DNA from: an uncultured Oscillospiraceae bacterium
Lineage (GTDB): Bacteria > Bacillota > Clostridia > Oscillospirales > Oscillospiraceae
Assembly (NCBI GenBank): GCA_934591725.1
Contig: CAKTPR010000055.1
Span: forward strand, 1-14,558
Reading direction: 5' to 3'
Length of the DNA stretch: 14,558 bases
Under the pieces are notes generated by a model that saw only the letters and a program-made list of their open reading frames with translations, was not told the origin of the DNA and ran no database searches. Position numbers and translations under genes: made by a program. Positions 6,459-12,814 of the stretch are shown in pieces. Each line of letters opens with the position of its first letter. Within the stretch, counting starts at the first letter, position 1.

Positions 6459-8435
6459 ATGGATGTACAAAAGGAAATAAACGAGCTGCGCCGCAAGCTG
6501 AACTATTACGGAAAGCTCTATTACGTGGACGACGCGCCCGCAATATCCGACTATGAGTATGACATGCTCATGCAGCAGCTCAAGGCGCTTGAGAAGGAGC
6601 ACCCGGAGCTCGTTACGCCCGATTCGCCAACGCAGCGCATAGGCGGCCCCGCGCTCTCCAAGTTTGAGCCGGTGCATCATCAGGTGCCGCTGGAGAGCCT
6701 GACGGACGTTTTCTCTGTTGACGAGCTGTTCGCGTTCGGTGAGCGCATGGACAGCACGCTTCCCGGCCATCACAGCTACACGGTCGAGCCGAAGATCGAC
6801 GGGCTGTCTATGTCTCTTGAGTACGAGAACGGAGTATTTATCCGCGGCGCGACCCGCGGCGACGGCGTTACCGGTGAGGACGTTACCGAAAACCTCCGCA
6901 CCGTCCGCTCGCTCCCGCTCAGGATAGAGAACGCCCCTGAGCGTCTGATCGTCCGCGGCGAGGTATACATGTCCCGCGCCGTTTTTAACGAGCTCAACGC
7001 GCAGCGCGAGATAAACGGCGAAAAGCTCCTTGCAAATCCCCGCAACGCTGCCGCCGGTTCGATACGTCAGCTCGACCCGAAGATAGCGGCGGCACGAAAA
7101 CTGGATATAATCTGCTTCAATATGCAGTACAGCTCCGACGATATATATACGAGCCATGCCCAGACGCTTGACGCGATGAAGGCCATGGGCTTTCCCGTTG
7201 TACCGTACATGAAGTATGACAGCATCCAGGCCTGCGTTGAGCGTATAGAATGGCTCGGCGAGCATCGCGACGAACTGCCTTACGACATGGATGGCGCGGT
7301 AATAAAGATAGACTCCCTCGAACAGCGCACTGCGCTGGGCAGCACCGCCAAAGCTCCGCGCTGGGCGGTCGCGTTCAAGTACCCGCCTGAGAAGAAGGAG
7401 AGTAAGGTACTTGATGTTATCGTGCAGGTCGGGAGAACCGGCGTACTGACCCCGAAGGTCATAGTCGAGCCCGTGCGCCTTGCCGGGACTACCGTCTCCG
7501 CGGCAACGCTGCATAATCAGGATAACATTGACCGTCTTGACTTGCGTATTGGAGACACGGTCGTGCTGCAAAAGGCGGGGGAGATAATACCCGAAGTGCT
7601 TTCCGTGAACAAGGACAAGCGCCCGGAGGGTACGGTTCCGTTTGTGATGCCATCCGTCTGCCCAGAATGCGGCTCGCCCGTTGTGAGGGATGAGGACGGC
7701 GCGGCGCTCCGCTGCACAAGCCCTGAGTGTCCCGCTCAGCGGCTGCGCAACATCGCGCACTTCGCTTCACGTGAGGCGATGGACATTGAGGGACTTGGCA
7801 TCTCCGTCTGCGAGAGCCTTATAAACAACGGCCTTGTCAGCTCCGCCGCTGACCTCTATTATCTTGAGCAGGATAAGATAGCCGAGCTTGAGCGCATGGG
7901 GGATAAGTCCGCCGCCAATCTCATCGCCGCCATCGAGCGTAGCAAGTCTGCCGGACTTGCCCGTCTTCTCTGCGCCTTCGGCATACGTCAGGTAGGGCAG
8001 AAGGCCGCGAAGGTGCTTGCCGGAAGCTTTGAAAATTTGGACGCACTTATCGCAGCCGACGCAGAACAGCTCACAGCGATCCCGGATATCGGCGGCATAA
8101 CGGCAGGGTTCATCATCGAGTGGTTCAGCCTGCCGCAGTCGCAGCACCTCATAGGACGTCTCAGAGCCGCCGGTGTCGACTTCACGAGCCACGAGGAGAA
8201 AAGGGACGACCGCTTTGCCGGGCTGACCTTCGTGCTCACCGGTACGCTCTCTGACTTCACGCGCGACGAGGCCTCGGCCATAATCGAGAGCTTCGGTGGA
8301 AAAGCCTCCTCGTCTGTATCTAAAAAGACGAGCTATGTTCTGGCGGGAGAGAACGCCGGCAGCAAGCTCACCAAAGCCGAGGGGCTCGGCATAAAGATCA
8401 TAAGCGAAGCGGACTTCGCGGAAATGATAAAATAA
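6459..8435 (+). CDS. ligA: NAD+-dependent DNA ligase LigA
   Basis: Seals nicks in replication and repair using NAD+. Its 658 residues show the full bacterial architecture. The N-terminal Ia domain contains YYVDDAPAISDYEYD (NMN-binding). The adenylation domain has EPKIDG with nucleophile Lys112, RGDGVTGEDVT, RGEVYM, and NPRNAAAGSIRQLD. The OB domain has GRTGVLTP and TLHNQDNI. A four-Cys zinc finger, CPECG...CTSPECPAQ, lies at about 395-420. HhH repeats follow (LGISVCESLINNG, FGIRQVGQKAA, IPDIGGITA). A C-terminal BRCT domain (FAGLTFVLTGTL to the end) completes it. No catalytic residue is missing. ATG 6459 follows CAGGAGAA. The last gene of the murD cluster, it is followed by a strong terminator. 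Confidence 0.98.
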   Translation: MDVQKEINELRRKLNYYGKLYYVDDAPAISDYEYDMLMQQLKALEKEHPELVTPDSPTQRIGGPALSKFEPVHHQVPLESLTDVFSVDELFAFGERMDSTLPGHHSYTVEPKIDGLSMSLEYENGVFIRGATRGDGVTGEDVTENLRTVRSLPLRIENAPERLIVRGEVYMSRAVFNELNAQREINGEKLLANPRNAAAGSIRQLDPKIAAARKLDIICFNMQYSSDDIYTSHAQTLDAMKAMGFPVVPYMKYDSIQACVERIEWLGEHRDELPYDMDGAVIKIDSLEQRTALGSTAKAPRWAVAFKYPPEKKESKVLDVIVQVGRTGVLTPKVIVEPVRLAGTTVSAATLHNQDNIDRLDLRIGDTVVLQKAGEIIPEVLSVNKDKRPEGTVPFVMPSVCPECGSPVVRDEDGAALRCTSPECPAQRLRNIAHFASREAMDIEGLGISVCESLINNGLVSSAADLYYLEQDKIAELERMGDKSAANLIAAIERSKSAGLARLLCAFGIRQVGQKAAKVLAGSFENLDALIAADAEQLTAIPDIGGITAGFIIEWFSLPQSQHLIGRLRAAGVDFTSHEEKRDDRFAGLTFVLTGTLSDFTRDEASAIIESFGGKASSSVSKKTSYVLAGENAGSKLTKAEGLGIKIISEADFAEMIK

Positions 8436-8449
8436 CAAATCCGTACAGA

Positions 8450-8498
8450 TGAAGCCGGCAAGCCACACTCTGGCCTGTCGGCTTCAGTTCACTTTTCC
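8450..8498 (+). terminator. Intrinsic terminator after ligA
   Basis: Arms TGAAGCCGGCAAGCCA (8450-8465) and TGGCCTGTCGGCTTCA (8471-8486) pair over 16 positions with one mismatch and one G-U, loop CACTC, followed by GTTCACTTTTCC. It ends the murD-ligA transcript and separates it from the spore coat operon. Confidence 0.75.
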
Positions 8499-8518
8499 TC
8501 CGTCTGCGGCATATCATG
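8489..8518 (+). promoter_or_regulatory. Possible mother-cell sporulation promoter (SigE or SigK type) of cotJ operon
   Basis: CATATCATG (8510-8518) matches the SigK -10 form CATAnnnTA except at the last base, with CAC (8490-8492) 17 bases before it as a -35. It also resembles SigE boxes (six of seven defined -10 positions or fewer). No SigA-like boxes are evident in the 119-base gap. cotJ genes are mother-cell genes (SigE in B. subtilis), so a sporulation promoter is expected here; which sigma factor is not decidable from this match. Confidence 0.3.
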
Positions 8519-8554
8519 CCATGAGGTCTCCCATCACAGACAGGAGGAATTTTT

Positions 8555-9001
8555 TTGGAACGCAATAAGAACGAAAGTAATTTCCGCTACGGCTCTCTGC
8601 CCGGAGCGTCCGCGCCGCTCGCGATAGCGTACGTGCCAATGCAGAGCTCTGCGACGCCGTCGTATGAAGCCGCCGAGGCGCTTTCACGCGGCACGCTCTT
8701 TCCGGGGCTCGACCTGCCGTTTATGAATATAGTCAATGATACGCAGCCTGTGACTCCGCTTACCGAGCTTATGGCGATAGACTTCGTCACCGATGAGCTG
8801 GAGCTGTATCTTGATACGCATGCCGACGATAAGGAAGCCTTCATCATGTATCAGACCTTCCTCGCGCTGCGCAAGGAAGCCCGCTGCCGGTACGCCGAGA
8901 AGTACGGCCCGGTCGACCAGAGCGATATGCTCGGCGAGAACAGCTACAGTTGGCTCAAGGATCCATGGCCGTGGGAATATCAGAGCAGAACGGAGGGCTG
9001 A
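8555..9001 (+). CDS. cotJA-cotJB: Fused spore coat proteins CotJA-CotJB
   Basis: The 148-residue protein joins two coat proteins normally encoded separately. Residues about 19-58 are CotJA-like (PLAIAYVPMQ, then LSRGTLFPGLDLPF). Residues about 66-143 are CotJB-like (TPLTELMAIDFVTDELELYLDTHADDKEAF, an AEKYGP block, and the C-terminal WLKDPWPWEYQ). The frame is continuous across the join with no internal stop or restart signal that I can see. Start TTG 8555 is decided by AGGAGG (8542-8547), 7 bases upstream; no nearby in-frame ATG precedes the CotJA block. It ends 3 bases before cotJC. Role: assembly of the CotJ complex in the inner spore coat (known of the family in B. subtilis). Confidence 0.88.
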   Translation: MERNKNESNFRYGSLPGASAPLAIAYVPMQSSATPSYEAAEALSRGTLFPGLDLPFMNIVNDTQPVTPLTELMAIDFVTDELELYLDTHADDKEAFIMYQTFLALRKEARCRYAEKYGPVDQSDMLGENSYSWLKDPWPWEYQSRTEG

Positions 9002-9004
9002 GTT

Positions 9005-9601
9005 ATGTTTGTATATGAGAAGAAGCTTCAGTATCCCGTCAGGATCAAGAACCCGAACCCGGCGCTTGCAAAATTCATAATCTCGCAGTACGGCGGCCCG
9101 GACGGCGAGCTCGGCGCGTCGCTGCGCTATCTCAGCCAGCGCTACTCAATGCCGTACCCGGAGCTCAAGGGACTGCTTACGGACATCGGCACGGAAGAGC
9201 TCGGACACCTTGAGATGGTAGGCACCATTGTTCACCAGCTCACCCGCAGCATGACGCCGGATGAAATAAAAAAGGCGGGCTTTGATACCTATTTTGTCGA
9301 CCACACGGCCGGTGTATATCCGCAGTTTGCTTCGGGCACACCGTGGAGCGCGGCGACGATGGCCGTGACCGGGGACGTCATTGCCGACCTCAATGAGAAC
9401 ATGGCCGCCGAGCAGAAAGCACGGCTGACCTATGACAACATCCTGCGTCTCAGCGACGACCCGGATGTAAACGACGTCATACGTTATCTCCGCGAGCGCG
9501 AAATAGTCCACTATCAGCGCTTCGGCGAGGGGCTGAGAAAGACGATCGACCGGCTCGATCAGAAGAATGTTTATGCAGTGAACCCGGCATTCGACAAATA
9601 G
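9005..9601 (+). CDS. cotJC: Spore coat protein CotJC, manganese catalase family
   Basis: Ferritin-like di-manganese protein of the spore coat. The 198 residues include NPALAKFIISQYGGPDGELGASLRYLSQRYSM, the helix GTEELGHLEMVGTIVHQL with metal-ligand Glu/His pairs (E..H..), the YFVDHTAGVYPQFASGTPW segment, and the second metal helix pair AEQKARLTYDNIL and REREIVHYQRFGEGL (E...H). All expected Glu and His ligands appear present, so a Mn cofactor and catalase-like activity are plausible, though CotJC catalase activity is not shown here. Ribosome binding site GGAGGG (8992-8997) lies inside the end of the fused cotJA-cotJB gene, 7 bases before ATG. This is translational coupling geometry and argues for stoichiometric production. 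Confidence 0.95.
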   Translation: MFVYEKKLQYPVRIKNPNPALAKFIISQYGGPDGELGASLRYLSQRYSMPYPELKGLLTDIGTEELGHLEMVGTIVHQLTRSMTPDEIKKAGFDTYFVDHTAGVYPQFASGTPWSAATMAVTGDVIADLNENMAAEQKARLTYDNILRLSDDPDVNDVIRYLREREIVHYQRFGEGLRKTIDRLDQKNVYAVNPAFDK

Positions 9602-9619
9602 AGCGGCACATTATACAAC

Positions 9620-9659
9620 ACAGCAGCCCCGGCTCCGGATCAGGAGCTGGGGCTGCTGT
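9620..9659. terminator. Bidirectional-looking terminator between cotJC and the peptidase-like gene
   Basis: ACAGCAGCCCCGGCTCC (9620-9636) pairs with GGAGCTGGGGCTGCTGT (9643-9659) over 17 positions with a single G-U; loop GGATCA. The T-tracts on both sides are poor (CAGTTCATTTG on plus, GTTGTATAATG on minus). It lies between two convergent genes and is the only candidate terminator for each. Confidence 0.65.
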
Positions 9660-9663
9660 CAGT

Positions 9664-10332
9664 TCATTTGTGCTTTATGTACAAAATGCTGCACAGGAAA
9701 CCTGCGCTGTGCTTTTTGGTATATTCATCAAATTCGGCGCGGTTAATGTAGAGCAGCCTTCCCCATGAGGATATCTGCGCCCAGCCTTCATCAAGCCCGG
9801 TCACAGTCACATAGTGCGCCTTGGTGGATGAGGACGGGTGATAGTTCCCTGCATCGTCCTTCGTATAAAGCACGGTGCGGTTATTCTGCCAGAAGAAAGG
9901 GAAGTTGGGGCCGACCGCCATGATAACGGGGATATCCTCCGCGAGCATTTTTGCGATCCTTTCCCATAAGTCATGATTGAAGAAACGCCACTCGGCGGAT
10001 AACGGGAGCCTGTTACGCATAAAATATAAATTCATCCCGGCCATCAGCGTGACTCCGTTCATCCCGGCATGGGGGATAAGAGGGAAGTACCTGCGGCGCA
10101 GAAGAGCTGTCAGCTGTTCATATTCCTCGCGGGATATCGCGCCTGAGGGATCGAGCCTGACGGCTTTGGCGCAGTCATACCGGCGGCTCAGGTACAGCAG
10201 CACATCCGCCGCCGCGATAACTCCGCAGCCGCATATGCGCATGGCCGCGTTTTCGGACTTGCCCTGATCCCCGCCGTAGCTTCTGCGGCTTCCGTCAGTT
10301 ACGCTTATATATGGATGTCTCAGCGTCAGCAT
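9664..10332 (-). CDS. Uncharacterised putative C39/papain-like cysteine peptidase
   Basis: I do not recognise a named gene. The 222-residue soluble protein has the pattern of C39-like cysteine peptidases. It has an Asn/Gln-containing lead-in (DQGKSENAAMRI), then CGCGVIAAADVLLYL with Cys34 or Cys36 as candidate nucleophile at a helix start, and AHYVTVTGLDEGWAQISSWGRLLYIN with candidate general-base His173. Papain-like enzymes have Asn-Ser-Trp-Gly at the third catalytic position; here it is Ser-Ser-Trp-Gly (188-191). No signal peptide or membrane helix is evident, so it should be cytoplasmic. ATG is set by AGGCGGTGAT a few bases upstream. It has its own promoter and is convergent with the cotJ operon. 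Substrate, and whether it is active, are unknown. Confidence 0.8.
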   Translation of the reverse strand: MLTLRHPYISVTDGSRRSYGGDQGKSENAAMRICGCGVIAAADVLLYLSRRYDCAKAVRLDPSGAISREEYEQLTALLRRRYFPLIPHAGMNGVTLMAGMNLYFMRNRLPLSAEWRFFNHDLWERIAKMLAEDIPVIMAVGPNFPFFWQNNRTVLYTKDDAGNYHPSSSTKAHYVTVTGLDEGWAQISSWGRLLYINRAEFDEYTKKHSAGFLCSILYIKHK

Positions 10333-10347
10333 ATTATCACCGCCTAC

Positions 10348-10376
10348 AGTATACTACAAAAATACCAATGCTTCAA
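10348..10376 (-). promoter_or_regulatory. Predicted promoter of the peptidase-like gene
   Basis: On the minus strand TTGAAG (10371-10376), a 17-base spacer and TATACT (10348-10353), about 16 bases before the ATG at 10332. The -35 box abuts the T-run of the upstream phosphofructokinase terminator, a very compact arrangement. Confidence 0.65.
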
Positions 10377-10408
10377 CAAAAAGGCTGCCGGTTTTTCACG
10401 GCAGCCTT
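10376..10408 (-). terminator. Intrinsic terminator of the phosphofructokinase gene
   Basis: AAGGCTGCCG (10381-10390) and CGGCAGCCTT (10399-10408) form a 10-bp perfect stem with an 8-base loop. On the minus strand it is followed by TTTTTGTTG, as expected for a terminator of the gene ending at 10435. Confidence 0.85.
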
Positions 10409-10434
10409 GGAACTTTATGGTGACTTTATGCGTC

Positions 10435-11676
10435 TTACTTGGCAAGAACTTTCTTCAGGTGGGCATATCTGGGAAGAGAGTCGACAAGCGGGAGCTTCGG
10501 CTCGCCCTGAATAAGGGGCAGAACGTAGTCGATGAACTCCTTCTTGAGCCCGTTGCCTTCCTCGTTTATCCACTCCTGCGGAACTTTCTTTTCATAGTTC
10601 GCAACAGAGGAGAGAGGGAGCAGCACCATCGTGCAGTGGTACTTGCCGTCGATATACTCGCGCTCGAACGCGACCATCTGGCCGGTCACACCGGAGACAG
10701 CCTGGATAACCGCTTCACGGCCTGCGTTGTACGCTTCGTCGACATCGGTTGCGGAGGCAAGATGCGCACCGCAGCGCTGCAGAAGGCTCAGTTCAATGCC
10801 GCGCACCTTGGTGCCGGTGTGCTGCTTGATGATCTCGGCGAGCATGGCAGCAAGCCCGCCGAGCTGGACATGGCCGAAGCCGTCGGTCGCGGAGGTCTTT
10901 GCTTCGGAAACGAAGGTGCCGTCGGCATAATGGATGCCCTCGGACACAGCGACGAATACCTTACCGTTCTTCTTATACAGCGCGTCGACATCCGCAAGGA
11001 ACTTATCCATATCAAAGTCGCGCTCAGGGAGGTAGATAAGGTCGGGGCCGGAGCCATACTCGGTCGCGAGAGCCGCGCTTGCGGCGAGCCAGCCTGCGTG
11101 ACGACCCATGATCTCCACCACAGTGATCATGCCGTTATCGTATACGCGTGCGTCCTTGTTGATCTCCATGCAGGAGGTCGCGATATATTTTGCGGCGCTT
11201 GCAAAGCCGGGGCAGTGATCGGTACCGTAAAGGTCGTTGTCAATGGTCTTGGGAACGCCCATTACGCGGCACTCGTATCCGACGGACTCCATATAGCGGC
11301 TGATCTTGTTGCAGGTGTCCATGGAATCATTGCCGCCGTTATAGAAGAAATAGCGGACATTGTACTTTTTGAATATCTCAAGAATGCGCTTGTAATCCGT
11401 ATCGTCTGCCTCAGGATCCGCTATCTTATAGCGGCAGGAGCCAAGCTCCGAGGACGGGGTATGGAGCAGAAGCCTGAGCTCTTCGGGATCCTCTTCGTCC
11501 ATCACGTAGAGCTTATCTTCAAGAACACCCTTGATACCGTGAGAAGCACCGTAGACCTTGGTGATCTCACCGGCCTCCAGAGCGGCGCTTATAACGCCGT
11601 AAGCACTTGCGTTGATGACCGCAGTGGGGCCTCCGGATTGACCGAAAATACATGCACCGACCAATTTTTCTGACAT
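10435..11676 (-). CDS. pfp: 6-phosphofructokinase, probably pyrophosphate-dependent type
   Basis: Glycolytic phosphorylation of fructose 6-phosphate; reversible if PPi is the donor. The 413 residues show GACIFGQSGGPTAVINAS, the donor-site motif FYNGGNDSMDT (GGND about 114-117), VPKTIDNDLYGTDHCPGF with Lys143, TVVEIMGRHAGWLAA, and LLQRCGAHLASATD. In ATP enzymes the fourth residue of GGDG and the second of PGTIDND are Gly. Asp and Lys at these places (GGND, PKTIDND) indicate PPi use, but GGND differs from the standard GGDDS. Size exceeds that of typical ATP-PFK (about 320) and fits PPi/long types. ATG 11676 is 9 bases from AGGAGG; a TTG at 11682 lies only 3 bases from it and was rejected. Divergent from fba. 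Confidence 0.92.
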   Translation of the reverse strand: MSEKLVGACIFGQSGGPTAVINASAYGVISAALEAGEITKVYGASHGIKGVLEDKLYVMDEEDPEELRLLLHTPSSELGSCRYKIADPEADDTDYKRILEIFKKYNVRYFFYNGGNDSMDTCNKISRYMESVGYECRVMGVPKTIDNDLYGTDHCPGFASAAKYIATSCMEINKDARVYDNGMITVVEIMGRHAGWLAASAALATEYGSGPDLIYLPERDFDMDKFLADVDALYKKNGKVFVAVSEGIHYADGTFVSEAKTSATDGFGHVQLGGLAAMLAEIIKQHTGTKVRGIELSLLQRCGAHLASATDVDEAYNAGREAVIQAVSGVTGQMVAFEREYIDGKYHCTMVLLPLSSVANYEKKVPQEWINEEGNGLKKEFIDYVLPLIQGEPKLPLVDSLPRYAHLKKVLAK

Positions 11677-11716
11677 TGCCAAAATCCTCCTGTGAAAATA
11701 ATTCCCATTAAAATGC

Positions 11717-11801
11717 GTTTTGTAAAAACTGAGTATTGATTATAAGCTTTTTTGAGGATATAATATTAATGCGGATTTGTAAATGTGCTTTTTGTACAAA
11801 A
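11717..11801. promoter_or_regulatory. Candidate operator repeats in the pfp/fba divergent region
   Basis: Three related AT-rich motifs: TTTTGTAAAAA (11718-11728), ATTTGTAAAT (11775-11784) and the perfect 12-bp palindrome TTTTGTACAAAA (11790-11801). The last two lie just after the predicted fba transcription start, a position suited to a repressor; the first lies nearer pfp. No regulator is identified, and the low complexity of the region makes chance a real alternative. Confidence 0.35.
11736..11764 (+). promoter_or_regulatory. Predicted housekeeping promoter of fba
   Basis: TTGATT (11736-11741), a 17-base spacer and a perfect TATAAT (11759-11764). The start should be near 11771, giving an untranslated leader of about 60 bases that contains the palindrome TTTTGTACAAAA. 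Confidence 0.75.
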
Positions 11802-11832
11802 TTAGCAAATCGAGAAGGAGATATGAAAAGTT

Positions 11833-12768
11833 ATGCCACTGGTAACTACTACTGAGATGTTCAAGAAAGCATACGACGGAGGATATGCCATCGGCGCTTT
11901 CAATGTCAATAATATGGAGATCGTGCAGGGGATAACCGAAGCCGCCGCTGAGCTCAACGCTCCGCTTATTCTTCAGGTCTCCAAGGGCGCGCGTAAATAT
12001 GCAAACCATACTTATCTTATGAAGCTGGTCGAGGCTGCGATCATTGAGACCGGGCTTCCCATCGCACTGCATCTTGACCATGGCGACAGCTTCGAACTGT
12101 GCAAATCCTGCATCGACGGCGGTTTTACCTCCGTTATGATAGATGCTTCCTCCAAGCCCTTTGAGGAGAACATCGCGCTGACCAAGCAGGTTGTTGAATA
12201 TGCACATGACCACGGCGTCGTCGTTGAGGCCGAACTCGGTACCCTCGCGGGAATAGAGGACGAGGTTAAGGTTTCCCACGAGGACAGCTCTTATACCAGA
12301 CCTGAGGACGTTCAGGAATTTGTTGAGCGCACCGGCTGCGACTCTCTGGCCATCGCTATCGGCACATCCCACGGCGCATACAAGTTCAAGCCCGGTACGA
12401 AGCCCCAGCTCCGCTTTGATATCCTTGAGGATGTTGAAAAGCGCCTGCCCGGCTTCCCGATAGTCCTGCACGGTTCTTCCTCCGTGCCTCAGGAATTTGT
12501 GCGCATCATCAATGAGAACGGCGGCAATATGCCCGGCGCGATCGGCGTCCCCGAAGATCAGCTCCGTCAGGCTGCCAGCATGGCCGTCTGCAAGATCAAC
12601 ATCGACTCCGACCTCCGCCTTGCAATGACCGCAAGCATCCGCAAGTACTTCAACGAGCATCCGGATCACTTCGATCCCAGACAGTACCTCGCACCTGGCC
12701 GCACTGCCATTAAGGAAATGGTCAAGCACAAGATCGTCGACGTGCTCGGCTGCGACGGAAAGGCCTGA
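11833..12768 (+). CDS. fba: Class II (zinc-dependent) fructose-1,6-bisphosphate aldolase
   Basis: Cleaves fructose 1,6-bisphosphate to dihydroxyacetone phosphate and glyceraldehyde 3-phosphate. The 311 residues show AFNVNNMEIVQGI, the zinc/catalytic motif LHLDHGDS (Asp82, His83), SVMIDASSKPFEENI, EAELGTLAGIED (Glu134), GTSHGAYKF (His180 zinc ligand) and LHGSSSVP (His213 zinc ligand). The signature pairs are complete and the length is normal for the class IIB group. The ATG at 11833 is fixed by homology (MPLVTTTEMFKKAYDGGYAIGAF). Its nearest Shine-Dalgarno, AAGGAG (11815-11820), is 12 bases away, longer than usual, and an out-of-frame ATG lies between. Divergent from phosphofructokinase, so two consecutive glycolytic enzymes share a control region. 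Confidence 0.96.
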   Translation: MPLVTTTEMFKKAYDGGYAIGAFNVNNMEIVQGITEAAAELNAPLILQVSKGARKYANHTYLMKLVEAAIIETGLPIALHLDHGDSFELCKSCIDGGFTSVMIDASSKPFEENIALTKQVVEYAHDHGVVVEAELGTLAGIEDEVKVSHEDSSYTRPEDVQEFVERTGCDSLAIAIGTSHGAYKFKPGTKPQLRFDILEDVEKRLPGFPIVLHGSSSVPQEFVRIINENGGNMPGAIGVPEDQLRQAASMAVCKINIDSDLRLAMTASIRKYFNEHPDHFDPRQYLAPGRTAIKEMVKHKIVDVLGCDGKA

Positions 12769-12814
12769 TAGGGCTATACTGCATACAGACACATAAACTA
12801 CAGGAGGTGGCAAG

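Noticed and set aside
6429..7760. A 443-codon minus-strand open frame
   Set aside because: It lies wholly antisense to ligA and yunB, which have complete motifs; its long open length reflects GC-rich codon usage in the real frame.
10315..11673. A 452-codon plus-strand open frame
   Set aside because: It is antisense to the phosphofructokinase and spans that gene's terminator; no recognisable motif and no ribosome binding site.
11683..11735. A SigA promoter for the phosphofructokinase (TTTACA, 17 bases, AATTAT on the minus strand)
   Set aside because: The implied start would fall inside the ribosome binding site and the -10 box is poor; a promoter must exist nearby but I cannot place it.
12775..12789. 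TATACT and CATACAGA as a promoter for the degenerate ATPase gene
   Set aside because: Neither has a -35 box at workable spacing; CATACAGA misses the final T of the SigE box and the nearest ATA is 11 bases away.
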